A DNA stretch of 64,000 nt. Origin: Onthomonas sp964456525. GTDB lineage: Bacteria > Bacillota > Clostridia > Oscillospirales > Oscillospiraceae. Of the stretch, positions 34,198-41,828 are shown piece by piece; positions within the stretch are counted from its first letter, which is position 1, and each line of letters begins with the position of its first letter. The notes under the pieces were generated by a model. It did not search any database and had not been told where the DNA came from. It saw nothing but the letters and a program-made list of their open reading frames with translations. Made by a program: the position numbers and the translations under genes. Location of the stretch: contig CAYWAP010000003.1 of assembly GCA_964456525.1 (NCBI GenBank), positions 13,255 to 77,254 on the forward strand. The letters are read 5' to 3'.

Positions 34198-34746
34198 TCA
34201 GTCCTCCGCCGTCAGGTATCGCGCCAGCGGCTTTGCCAGAAAGACGAACGCCACCAACGTGATCAAAATATTGGGGCCCATATAGACGATGTTGTAGAGG
34301 GCCGAGTAAAACCAGGGGCTGGCCATCTGCAGGCCCAGGAAGGTGTCCGGCATGTAGTCCGCCCAAATCGTGGCGCCCACCACAAAATGAACCAGATAAC
34401 GGGCGATGCCCCCGATAAGGGTACCGGTGAAAAGGGCGCCGCGCTTGCCATGCATCACGCCGGCAAGGCCCAGGACGGTAAAGGCCAACAGGTAATCTCC
34501 AATGATCGACTGCCAACCGATGGCAAAGCCGCCGTCAAACATAAATTGCAGCACGCCAAGGACCAATCCGATCAGCAACCCGGGAAATAGCCCCCAACGG
34601 ACGCAGAAAATAATAACGGGGATCATGGCCAACGTAACCGAGCCGCCCCAGGGCATTTCCCACAGCTTCACCATGCTGAGAACCTGGGCGGCAGCCACCA
34701 GAAGGCCCCCCTCACAGATCATACGGGTACGATTATGGGATTTCAT
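34198..34746 (-). CDS. thiT: Thiamine-specific ECF transporter S component
   Basis: Substrate-binding membrane subunit of an energy-coupling-factor transporter for thiamine. Six predicted helices in 182 residues. The thiamine-site pattern is present: HFVVGATIW and the YSALYNIVYMGPN segment with the conserved Tyr-Asn pair near the C-terminus. The shared EcfA/EcfT module must be elsewhere. I prefer the ATG at 34746 because GGAGG lies seven bases upstream; the adjacent ATG at 34749 is only four bases from it. The 235-base leader region shows no recognisable TPP riboswitch (no CTGAGA core on this strand). Confidence 0.88.
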   Translation of the reverse strand: MKSHNRTRMICEGGLLVAAAQVLSMVKLWEMPWGGSVTLAMIPVIIFCVRWGLFPGLLIGLVLGVLQFMFDGGFAIGWQSIIGDYLLAFTVLGLAGVMHGKRGALFTGTLIGGIARYLVHFVVGATIWADYMPDTFLGLQMASPWFYSALYNIVYMGPNILITLVAFVFLAKPLARYLTAED

Positions 34747-34982
34747 CATATAACCTCCAAACATATCCCCCCAGCCAGACCCTGTTGGAGCGCCGGAAAT
34801 GTGACCGGCGGCGGGGAATGGTTTCACCGGACAGGGCCCAGAATAGGGGGAATGTAAACCGGATCTCCCGGAATATGGCCGGGGAATCGCGGCCTTGTTT
34901 TACCGCTTATCCCGGGACAGGAGCCGCCCTGTTCACCCGTCAATGAGGCGGCGGCGCGCCAAACTGCCCCGCAAATTTCATG

Positions 34983-35017
34983 AAAAGAGCACCACCCAAA
35001 GGTAGGTGATGCTCTTT
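34983..35017 (-). terminator. Terminator of the decarboxylase operon
   Basis: On the minus strand AAAGAGCA-CACC pairs with GGTG-TGCTCTTT, one mismatch inside, and TTTT closes the stem. It begins 25 bases after the beta-subunit stop codon. Between it and thiT (about 235 bases) I see GC-rich inverted repeats but no clear promoter. Confidence 0.82.
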
Positions 35018-35041
35018 GGATTTTGTGATCGATCTTTTTCT

Positions 35042-36241
35042 TTAACCAAAGACCGCCAGCAGGAAACCAGCAGCAACCGCAGAGCCAATCACGCCAGCCA
35101 CATTGGGGCCCATGGCGTGCATCAGCAGGAAGTTGGAGGGGTTGTCCTTCTGACCCTGTACCTGGGAGACACGGGCAGCCATCGGAACGGCGGACACACC
35201 TGCGCTGCCGATCAACGGGTTGATTCTGCCGCCGGTGAGGGCGCACATAATGCGGCCGACCACCAGACCGCCAATGGTGGCAAAGCAGAAGGCAGCCAGG
35301 CCCAGAATGATGATCTCAATGGTTTCAGCAGACAGGAACTGATCCGCGGTTGCAGTCGCGCCCACAGAGATGCCCAAGAAAACGGTGATGGTGTTCATCA
35401 GCGCGTTCTGGACGGTGTCGGACAGGCGGTCACACACGCCGCAGGTGGACCACAGGTTGCCCAGCATCAGGCAGCCCAGCAGCGCGGCCACAGAGGGCAG
35501 AAGCAGGCAGCAGACGATGGTAACCACGATGGGGAAGATGACCTTCTCGGTCTGAGAGACGTTGCGCAGCTGCTCCATCTTGATCTGGCGCTCTTTCTTG
35601 GGCACCAGCAGCTTCATAAAGGGCGGCTGGATCAGCGGAATCAGCGCCATATAGGAGTAAGCGGCGATGGCGATGGGGCCCAGATAGTTGGGAGCCAGCT
35701 TTGATGTCAGCCAGATGGCAGTGGGGCCGTCCGCACCGCCGATGATGCCGATGGAAGCCGCAACCTCTCCGGAGAAGCCCAGAATGATCGCTCCCAGCAT
35801 GGCGGCATAGACGCCAAACTGAGCGGCGGCGCCCAGCAGCAGAGACTTCGGGTTGGAAATCAGGGGACCAAAGTCGGTCATCGCGCCAACGCCCATGAAA
35901 ATCAGGGACGGATAGATGCCCAGCTTCACGCCTAAGTACAAAATGTCAAGGAAACCGCCCTCATGCAGCACGGCGCTGAAATCGATGTTGGTTCCTGAAC
36001 CGGCGTACCACAGATCGGCGTGGTAAATGTCAGCGCCGGGCAGATTGGTCAGCAACATGCCAAATGCAATGCCCACCAGCAGCAGCGGCTCGAACTTTTT
36101 GGCAATGCCGAGGTACAGCAGCACGCAGGCGATCAACAGCATGATAACCGTCTTCAGCGCGGACAAACCGCCGTTTTCAAACATGCTGTAAAAGCCCGTC
36201 TGTACCGCCAGATTGTAGAAGATATTACTGATAAATTCCAT
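35042..36241 (-). CDS. oadB: Na+-translocating decarboxylase beta subunit
   Basis: Membrane carboxybiotin decarboxylase that couples CO2 release to Na+ export. About eleven hydrophobic segments in 399 residues. The conserved GGADGPTAIW motif carries the aspartate of the Na+/proton site, and the late SAGVSAVPMAARV and NFLLMHAMGPNVAGVIGSA segments are signature regions of the family. It is the last gene of an alpha-gamma-carrier-beta operon, 12 bases after the biotin carrier. The subunit is shared by oxaloacetate, glutaconyl-CoA and methylmalonyl-CoA decarboxylases, so the substrate is set by the alpha subunit, here oxaloacetate-like. Confidence 0.95.
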   Translation of the reverse strand: MEFISNIFYNLAVQTGFYSMFENGGLSALKTVIMLLIACVLLYLGIAKKFEPLLLVGIAFGMLLTNLPGADIYHADLWYAGSGTNIDFSAVLHEGGFLDILYLGVKLGIYPSLIFMGVGAMTDFGPLISNPKSLLLGAAAQFGVYAAMLGAIILGFSGEVAASIGIIGGADGPTAIWLTSKLAPNYLGPIAIAAYSYMALIPLIQPPFMKLLVPKKERQIKMEQLRNVSQTEKVIFPIVVTIVCCLLLPSVAALLGCLMLGNLWSTCGVCDRLSDTVQNALMNTITVFLGISVGATATADQFLSAETIEIIILGLAAFCFATIGGLVVGRIMCALTGGRINPLIGSAGVSAVPMAARVSQVQGQKDNPSNFLLMHAMGPNVAGVIGSAVAAGFLLAVFG

Positions 36242-36253
36242 ATCGGGACCCCC

Positions 36254-36661
36254 TTAAGCCAGGATCACCAGGGGATCACCAGTCTTGACGGCGGCTCCCT
36301 GAGAGACGACAACCTGTGCCACAGTGCCGTCCTTCGGAGCGAGGACTTCGTTCTCCATCTTCATTGCCTCAATCACAGCCAGCAGTTCGCCGCCCTTGAC
36401 CGTCTGGCCGGTAGTGACCTTGACGGCGACAACCGTGCCGGGCAGGGGAGCGTTGACCGGATCACCGGCGGCGGTGACGGCGGGAGCGGCAGCGGGGGCC
36501 GGAGCAGCAGGAGCGGCAGCGGGGGCGGCAGCCGGAGCAGGAGCGGCAGCGGGGGCGGCGGCAGCGGGGGCCATTGCCTCATATTCGTCCGCCAGAATCG
36601 CCTGTCCCTTTTCCACAATCACCTCATAGGTCTTGTCATTCAGTGTGACTTTATATTTCAT
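36254..36661 (-). CDS. Biotin carrier subunit of the decarboxylase
   Basis: Carries carboxybiotin from the alpha subunit to the beta subunit. The C-terminal biotinyl domain has EAMKMEN with the target lysine at K101. A short N-terminal strand region (MKYKVTLNDKTYEV) is joined by an Ala/Pro-rich flexible linker at about residues 30-64, encoded by a GC-rich, internally repetitive stretch at 36470-36574. 135 residues. It starts one base after the gamma-subunit stop, so translation is coupled. A free-standing carrier, rather than one fused to the alpha subunit, matches the Acidaminococcus/Clostridia arrangement. Confidence 0.95.
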   Translation of the reverse strand: MKYKVTLNDKTYEVIVEKGQAILADEYEAMAPAAAAPAAAPAPAAAPAAAPAAPAPAAAPAVTAAGDPVNAPLPGTVVAVKVTTGQTVKGGELLAVIEAMKMENEVLAPKDGTVAQVVVSQGAAVKTGDPLVILA

Positions 36662-36662
36662 A

Positions 36663-37004
36663 TCACTTTACCTCCTTGATAGAAATAAATCTCAGCTCAT
36701 TCAGAGGTGTTTTCAATTCATCTGCAACGATGGCCATCACCATCGCAGCCGTGCGGTCGGGCACGTCGTGGAGCATGACAGGGCCGCAGGAACCTCTGGC
36801 AACCGGGGCGGGGGCCGCCACGGGCGCGGCCGGAGCCGGCGTGGCAACGGGCGCATTGGCAGCCGCCTTTTTCGCCTCCATGGAGGAGACGATCTTGCTT
36901 TCAACGGCAATGATAATCCACAGCAAAATGAGCGTCAAAAAGACCACAATCATACCCAGGAGAACGACGCCCAGGGCCTCGACAATGGTAATATCACTAT
37001 TCAT
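36663..37004 (-). CDS. oadG: OadG-family gamma/delta subunit
   Basis: Small membrane anchor of the decarboxylase complex. One N-terminal membrane helix (about residues 9-34, ALGVVLLGMIVVFLTLILLW) is followed by an Ala/Pro-rich linker and a C-terminal soluble helix-rich segment (about residues 80-113) expected to bind the alpha subunit. 113 residues. It follows the alpha-subunit gene by 18 bases and runs directly into the biotin carrier. Confidence 0.88.
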   Translation of the reverse strand: MNSDITIVEALGVVLLGMIVVFLTLILLWIIIAVESKIVSSMEAKKAAANAPVATPAPAAPVAAPAPVARGSCGPVMLHDVPDRTAAMVMAIVADELKTPLNELRFISIKEVK

Positions 37005-37022
37005 ACGTCATTCCTCCCGCGC

Positions 37023-38429
37023 TCACTCTTCCTCGCAGGCTTCCATGGTGTACTTGCAGGTACGCTCTTCCTTTTCCTTCCGAGCGATAAAGTAATCCTT
37101 TGCCTGCTTGGGGAAACAGATATAGCTCATGATGTCCTCTTCGCTGCGGGCCAGTTCGCCCAGCTCCTCAGCTGCCTTCTTAAACTCCTCACCGGTGCGC
37201 TTCTGATCCTCAATCCGGCAGTCCGTGGGCTTGCCGCCCTCGCCGAGGATCTGGGCCTCCAGAACCTGGTTGACCGGGGCGGGCGCGATGCCGTACTCCC
37301 CTTTGAAGTAGTTCTTGACCTCTGTGGAGATGTTCTTATAGCGCGCGCCCACCAGGACGTTCGTCACGGCCTGGTTGCCCACCATCTGGGACAGGGGCGT
37401 CACCAGAGGAGGATAGCCCATGTCGGCCCGGACGGCGGGGATCTCCGCCAGCGCTTCCTCAAACTTATCCATAGCGCCCATATCGGTCAGGTTTGCAATC
37501 ATGTTGGACAGCATGCCGCCGGGAACCTTGTAAACCAGCGCCTGGGCGTCGGTTCCCATGCTCTTGGGGTTGATCAGGCCGCTGTCGATGTACTTCTGCT
37601 TGATGGGCTTGAAATAATCGTTGACCTCATTGATGACCTTCTCGTTCAGGCCGGTCTCAATGCCGTACTGGGACAGTGCATAGAACATCGTCTCCGTTGC
37701 GGGCTGGGAGGTGCCGTTGGAGAAGCAGGACGTGGCGGTGTCAATGACATCGATCCCGGATTCCACCGCCTTGGTCACCGTCTGATAGGCCATGCCGGTG
37801 GTGCAGTGGGTGTGCAGGATCAGGGGCATATCGCCCAGAGCATCCTTAATGCCCTTAATCAGGTGCTCTGCCTCATAGGGGCTCATCGTCCCGGCCATAT
37901 CCTTCAGGCAGATGGTGTCAAAGCCCATGGACTTGAGCTCTTTGCACATCTCGACGTATTTCTCAACGGTGTGGACGGGGGACTGGGTATAGGAAATGCA
38001 GCCGGATGCCACTGTCTTTTCCGTGGCATACTTTTTGGTCGCCTCCAGAGCCGTCCGGATATTGCGGAAATCGTTCAGCGCGTCAAAGATACGCAGGATA
38101 TCGATGCCGTTTTTGATGGACAGCTCGACGAACTTCTCGACCACATCGTCATGATAGTGCTTATAACCCAGCAGATTCTGGCCGCGCAGCAGCATCTGCA
38201 GCCGGGTATTGGGCATTTTCTCGCGGATATTGCGCAGACGCTCCCACGGATCCTCACCCAGATAACGCAGGCAGGAGTCAAACGTGGCGCCCCCCCAGCA
38301 CTCAACGGAATAGTAGCCAGCCTTGTCCATGGTGGACAGGATGTCTTCATAATCCGAGTAGGGCAGGCGGGTCGCCATCAGAGACTGGTTTGCATCACGC
38401 AATACGGTTTCAGTAAATTGAACTCGCAT
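37023..38429 (-). CDS. oadA: Oxaloacetate decarboxylase alpha / pyruvate carboxylase B-type carboxyltransferase
   Basis: Transfers the carboxyl group of oxaloacetate to biotin in the cytosol. HMGL-like TIM barrel with ETVLRDANQSL (metal Asp), LLRGQNLLGYKHY, the DTICLKDMAG lysine thought to be carbamylated, and the HTHCTTG metal histidines. A PYC/OADA helical domain follows (after about residue 300). 468 residues, ending without a biotin domain, consistent with the separate carrier gene. GGAGG lies upstream of the ATG. As first gene of the operon it sits behind the promoter at 38507-38534. Exact substrate is inferred from the barrel family. Confidence 0.94.
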   Translation of the reverse strand: MRVQFTETVLRDANQSLMATRLPYSDYEDILSTMDKAGYYSVECWGGATFDSCLRYLGEDPWERLRNIREKMPNTRLQMLLRGQNLLGYKHYHDDVVEKFVELSIKNGIDILRIFDALNDFRNIRTALEATKKYATEKTVASGCISYTQSPVHTVEKYVEMCKELKSMGFDTICLKDMAGTMSPYEAEHLIKGIKDALGDMPLILHTHCTTGMAYQTVTKAVESGIDVIDTATSCFSNGTSQPATETMFYALSQYGIETGLNEKVINEVNDYFKPIKQKYIDSGLINPKSMGTDAQALVYKVPGGMLSNMIANLTDMGAMDKFEEALAEIPAVRADMGYPPLVTPLSQMVGNQAVTNVLVGARYKNISTEVKNYFKGEYGIAPAPVNQVLEAQILGEGGKPTDCRIEDQKRTGEEFKKAAEELGELARSEEDIMSYICFPKQAKDYFIARKEKEERTCKYTMEACEEE

Positions 38430-38506
38430 ACGTACACCTCCATAATGTTTAAAATGAGCCTGACATAAAACCCTTCAAGCTGATTTTCATTTTCTTCCGC
38501 ATCTAT

Positions 38507-38534
38507 ATTACAACAAAAGGCTGTAGATTGTAAA
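38507..38534 (-). promoter_or_regulatory. Promoter of the Na+ decarboxylase operon
   Basis: On the minus strand TTTACA (38529-38534) and TGTAAT (38507-38512) are 16 bases apart, each one mismatch from consensus. The leader is about 75 nt. Confidence 0.68.
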
Positions 38535-38695
38535 GTAGAAATCCAAAAAAGCACAATTCTAAAAGTCTTATTTGGAACGAAATTCCGGATTTCCACAGTG
38601 AGTTCGGTACTTTTCGGCCCAGTTGCCGGAACGCCCTCCATCGGGAGAGGGCGCTTTCCCGCGCAAAAGAAGGGCCATGCAGAACCCTGCCCGCA

Positions 38696-40681
38696 TCAGG
38701 ACAAATCCGCCAGGTCCAAATACAGATGTCCCTGCTGGGCGATGTGAGCCTTGCGCCCGGACAGGTTGTCCCCCAGCAGCAGGTCAAAGACCCTGGCCGT
38801 GTTCTCCACATCCTCCGGCATGACCTTGATCAACCGGCGTGTCTGGGGATTCATCGTGGTCAGCCACATCATATCCGGTTCGTTCTCGCCCAGACCTTTG
38901 GAGCGCTGGATGGAGCACTTCTTCCCCTTCAAATCCCCCTCCAGAATGTCATTCTTCTCTTTATCCGAATAGGCAAACCAGGTCTTATCCTTCCAGGTGA
39001 TCTCATACAGGGGGGACTCGGCAATATAGACATATCCCTCTTTGATGAGCGTCGGCGTCAAACGGTAGAGCATGGTCAGCAGCAGCGTGCGGATCTGATA
39101 GCCATCCACGTCGGCATCGGTACACAGGATGATCTTGCTCCAGAGCAGATTTTTCAGGTCAAAGGCGTTTAAATCTTTCGCCGTTTTCCTGCCGCCGGTC
39201 AGCTCCACGCCGCATCCTATGACGCGCAGCAGGTCCGTAATGACATCGCTTTTAAAAATCCGGGGATAGTCCGCTTTCAGACAGTTCAGAATTTTGCCGC
39301 GGATGGGCATAATCCCCTGAAATTCCGCGTCGCGGCTCAGTTTACAGGCGCCCAGCGCGGAGTCTCCCTCCACAATATACAGCTCCCGGCGGCTGACGTC
39401 CTTTGTGCGGCAGTCCACAAATTTCTGCACCCGGTTGGAGATGTCCATGCTGCCCGACAGCTTTTTCTTGATGTTCAGCCGGGTCTTTTCCGCCGTCTCC
39501 CGGCTGCGCTTGTTCACCAGCACCTGACCGGCGATCTTCTCCGCGTCCATGGGATTTTCCTGGAAGTAGACCTCCAGCTGCCCCTTCAGGAACGCCTGCA
39601 TGGCGTCCTTGATGAATTTGTTGGAGATGGACTTTTTCGTCTGGTTTTCATAGCTGGCCCGGGTGGAAAAGTTGTTGGATACAAAGATCAGACAGTCCTG
39701 AATATCGCTCCAGGTGACCCGGTTCTCATTTTTGTTGTATTTTCCGTGCTGCTTCAAGTAGGCGTCCACGGCGGAGACAAACGCCAGACTCATGGCCTTC
39801 TCCGGCGAGCCGCCATGCTCCAGCCAGGAGGAGTTATGATAGTGCTCAATGCGGTTGACGGTGTTGGAGAAGGCAAAGGCAAAGGACAGCTTGACCTTGT
39901 AATCCGGCTGATCGGCGCGGTCACGGCCCACCCGCTCGGTCTGGGCAAAGTAGGGGGTAGTCATGGCGCTCTCCCCCGCCAGTTCAGCCACATAGTCGGT
40001 AATGCCGTTTTTGTAGCAAAACTCTGTGACCTCAAATTTGCCGTTTACCTGGTTGCGGAACCGGAAGGTGACCCCGGCGTTGACCACAGCCTGCCGCTTC
40101 ATCACGTCGGTAAAATAGTCCGCCGGAATGTCAATGTCCGTAAAGACCTCCAGGTCGGGCTTCCAGCGGAATTTGGAACCACTCTTGTGGCGCATGGGCT
40201 CTTTGTGCAGCCCGCCGATGTTTTCGCCCTTTTCAAAATGCAGGGTGTAGCGAAAGCCGTCCCGGTAGATGGTCGCGTCAAAAAATTCAGAGGCGTACTG
40301 CGTCGCGCAGCTTCCCAGGCCGTTCAGGCCCAACGAGTACTCATAGTTGTCGCCCTCGTTGTCGTATTTTCCGCCCGCGTACAGCTCACAGAAAACCAGT
40401 TCCCAGTTATAACGCCCCTCTGCCTTATTCCAGTCCACCGGACAGCCCCGGCCAAAGTCCTCGACCTCAATAGACTGGTCAGCATAGCGGGTGACGATGA
40501 TCAGATCGCCATATCCCTCCTTTGCCTCGTCAATGGCGTTGGAGAGAATCTCAAAGACCGCGTGCTCACAGCCCTCCAGTGTGTTCGAGCCAAAAATCAC
40601 GCCCGGACGGGCCCGGACCCGTTCCGCGCCCTTCAGCTGGGAAATCGCTTCGTTGTCATAGGTGGTTTTGCGTTTAGCCAT
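38696..40681 (-). CDS. Divergent type IIA topoisomerase B subunit (ParE/GyrB paralogue), orphan
   Basis: ATPase/Toprim half of a type II topoisomerase. GHKL motifs are present but altered: EILSNAIDEA (N box), VEDFGRGCPVD (G1) and GLNGLGSCATQ (lid). In the Toprim domain, IVEGDSALGAC, MPIRGKILN and TDADVDGYQIRTLLLTMLYRL keep the catalytic Glu and the DxD. QRSKGLGENEPDMMW follows. 661 residues from the ATG at 40681 (AGGAAGG upstream). The sequence departs from standard GyrB/ParE at several usually fixed positions (for example SALGA in place of SAGGS), which marks a separate lineage. No A subunit lies next to it; it ends its transcription unit. Probably pairs with a divergent ParC elsewhere. Confidence 0.88.
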   Translation of the reverse strand: MAKRKTTYDNEAISQLKGAERVRARPGVIFGSNTLEGCEHAVFEILSNAIDEAKEGYGDLIIVTRYADQSIEVEDFGRGCPVDWNKAEGRYNWELVFCELYAGGKYDNEGDNYEYSLGLNGLGSCATQYASEFFDATIYRDGFRYTLHFEKGENIGGLHKEPMRHKSGSKFRWKPDLEVFTDIDIPADYFTDVMKRQAVVNAGVTFRFRNQVNGKFEVTEFCYKNGITDYVAELAGESAMTTPYFAQTERVGRDRADQPDYKVKLSFAFAFSNTVNRIEHYHNSSWLEHGGSPEKAMSLAFVSAVDAYLKQHGKYNKNENRVTWSDIQDCLIFVSNNFSTRASYENQTKKSISNKFIKDAMQAFLKGQLEVYFQENPMDAEKIAGQVLVNKRSRETAEKTRLNIKKKLSGSMDISNRVQKFVDCRTKDVSRRELYIVEGDSALGACKLSRDAEFQGIMPIRGKILNCLKADYPRIFKSDVITDLLRVIGCGVELTGGRKTAKDLNAFDLKNLLWSKIILCTDADVDGYQIRTLLLTMLYRLTPTLIKEGYVYIAESPLYEITWKDKTWFAYSDKEKNDILEGDLKGKKCSIQRSKGLGENEPDMMWLTTMNPQTRRLIKVMPEDVENTARVFDLLLGDNLSGRKAHIAQQGHLYLDLADLS

Positions 40682-40776
40682 AAAGAACCTTCCTGAAAAT
40701 CGAAATATATGCGTAGAATCCGGCTGAACAGGCAAAAATACCCACTTCAGCCGAAGGAAAACGTAAGATGGCTTTT

Positions 40777-40805
40777 ATTCTACCCATTTTCCGGCCCGGT
40801 GTCAA
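40777..40805 (-). promoter_or_regulatory. Promoter of the topoisomerase B-like gene
   Basis: On the minus strand TTGACA (40800-40805) and TAGAAT (40777-40782) are 17 bases apart; start site near 40770. It is divergent from the TetR promoter, with 47 bases between the two -35 boxes. Confidence 0.8.
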
Positions 40806-40852
40806 CCGGCGGCGCGCTTTGCCCGCACCGTCTCCGGGCCTGAAACATTCTG

Positions 40853-40881
40853 TTGCCCATTTTGCAAAAAGATAGTATAAT
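40853..40881 (+). promoter_or_regulatory. Promoter of the TetR-type regulator gene
   Basis: TTGCCC (40853-40858) and TATAAT (40876-40881) are 17 bases apart. The leader to the ATG at 41104 is about 215 nt, GC-rich, and holds no gene or riboswitch that I recognise. Confidence 0.68.
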
Positions 40882-41103
40882 AACTGTGTTCTCTGATCCG
40901 GGAAGGAAGATCGTCCGCAGAGCAGCGGCATCCTTCAGACGCCCGCCGGACTTTTCCCGGCAAAACGGGCGCCGTCATGCCCGCCTCCCCTCCGCCAGAA
41001 GGGGAGAGCTGCGGCACAGCTTAAAAAAACAGGCAACACCCTTGGAGCGGCCAGCAGACAGGTTTCCATGGAGGCGCCTGGAATCTGAATCAAGGGGGAT
41101 ACT

Positions 41104-41718
41104 ATGAGCAAGGTTGATGAAAACAAGAAACAAAAAAAGGAGCGTCTGCTAAACACCGCGTTCCAGCTGTTCACCACACAAGGGATGAGCAAAACCTCCA
41201 TCTCTGACATTGCCACGGCGGCTGGCGTGGCAAAAGGCACGTTTTATCTATACTTTAAGGACAAGGCCGACATTCAATCCGCTCTGATTGCCCGAAAGGC
41301 CAACGCCCTCTTCCGCCGCTCCCTTGAGCGCATTCCCGAGGAGATGACCCGGACAGAGGACCGCCTGATCTTCATCATAGACGACCTGCTCAATCAGTTG
41401 CAGGACAACGCGCTGCTGCTTCGGTTCATCAACAAAAACCTGAGCTGGGGGCTGTTCCACCGCGCGCTGGAGCGCTATGCCGAGCAGGACGATCTGGATT
41501 TCATGGAAAGATGCTACCACCTTCTGCAAGATCGGGAGACCCAATGGGACCGCCCGGATATCATGCTTTTTACCATCATTGAGCTGGTCAGCAGCACCGC
41601 TTACAGCGTCATTCTGGAGCACAACCCGGCAGACTTGAACGTCTACAAGCCCTACCTGTACCGGAGCATCCGCGCCATTATGGAATGCCACCGCAGGGGA
41701 GAACGGCCCCGTGATTGA
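41104..41718 (+). CDS. TetR/AcrR-family transcriptional regulator
   Basis: An N-terminal helix-turn-helix (about residues 12-58) has the family pattern LLNTAFQLFTTQGMSKTSISDIATAAGVAKGTFYLYF split over helices 1-3. The C-terminal ligand and dimer domain is helical and has no recognisable ligand motif. 204 residues. GGGGGA lies four bases before the ATG. It is divergent from the topoisomerase-like gene and convergent with thiolase; either could be a target. A strong terminator follows it. Confidence 0.9.
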   Translation: MSKVDENKKQKKERLLNTAFQLFTTQGMSKTSISDIATAAGVAKGTFYLYFKDKADIQSALIARKANALFRRSLERIPEEMTRTEDRLIFIIDDLLNQLQDNALLLRFINKNLSWGLFHRALERYAEQDDLDFMERCYHLLQDRETQWDRPDIMLFTIIELVSSTAYSVILEHNPADLNVYKPYLYRSIRAIMECHRRGERPRD

Positions 41719-41774
41719 CGCGCCCCTGTCCGGCGCCGCCTTGCCTGCCCAGACCTCTCCCGCCATATCAACAG

Positions 41775-41802
41775 CAACCCCCGGCTCGAAAGCCGGGGGT
41801 TG
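41775..41802. terminator. Strong hairpin between tetR and thl
   Basis: CAACCCCCGGCT (41775-41786) and AGCCGGGGGTTG (41791-41802) form a perfect 12-pair stem with a CGAA tetraloop. AATTTCTC follows on the plus strand. Shared by two convergent genes. Confidence 0.75.
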
Positions 41803-41828
41803 AATTTCTCTCTACTCAGGGAGTTCTA

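Noticed and set aside
34747..34982. TPP riboswitch before thiT
   Set aside because: A resemblance to part of the second core (CAGGGTCTGG) is too loose, and the CTGAGA core is missing.
36470..36574. GC-rich internally repetitive DNA that looks like a tandem repeat element
   Set aside because: It encodes the Ala/Pro-rich linker of the biotin carrier; the repetition follows from codon use in low-complexity protein, not from a mobile or structural repeat.
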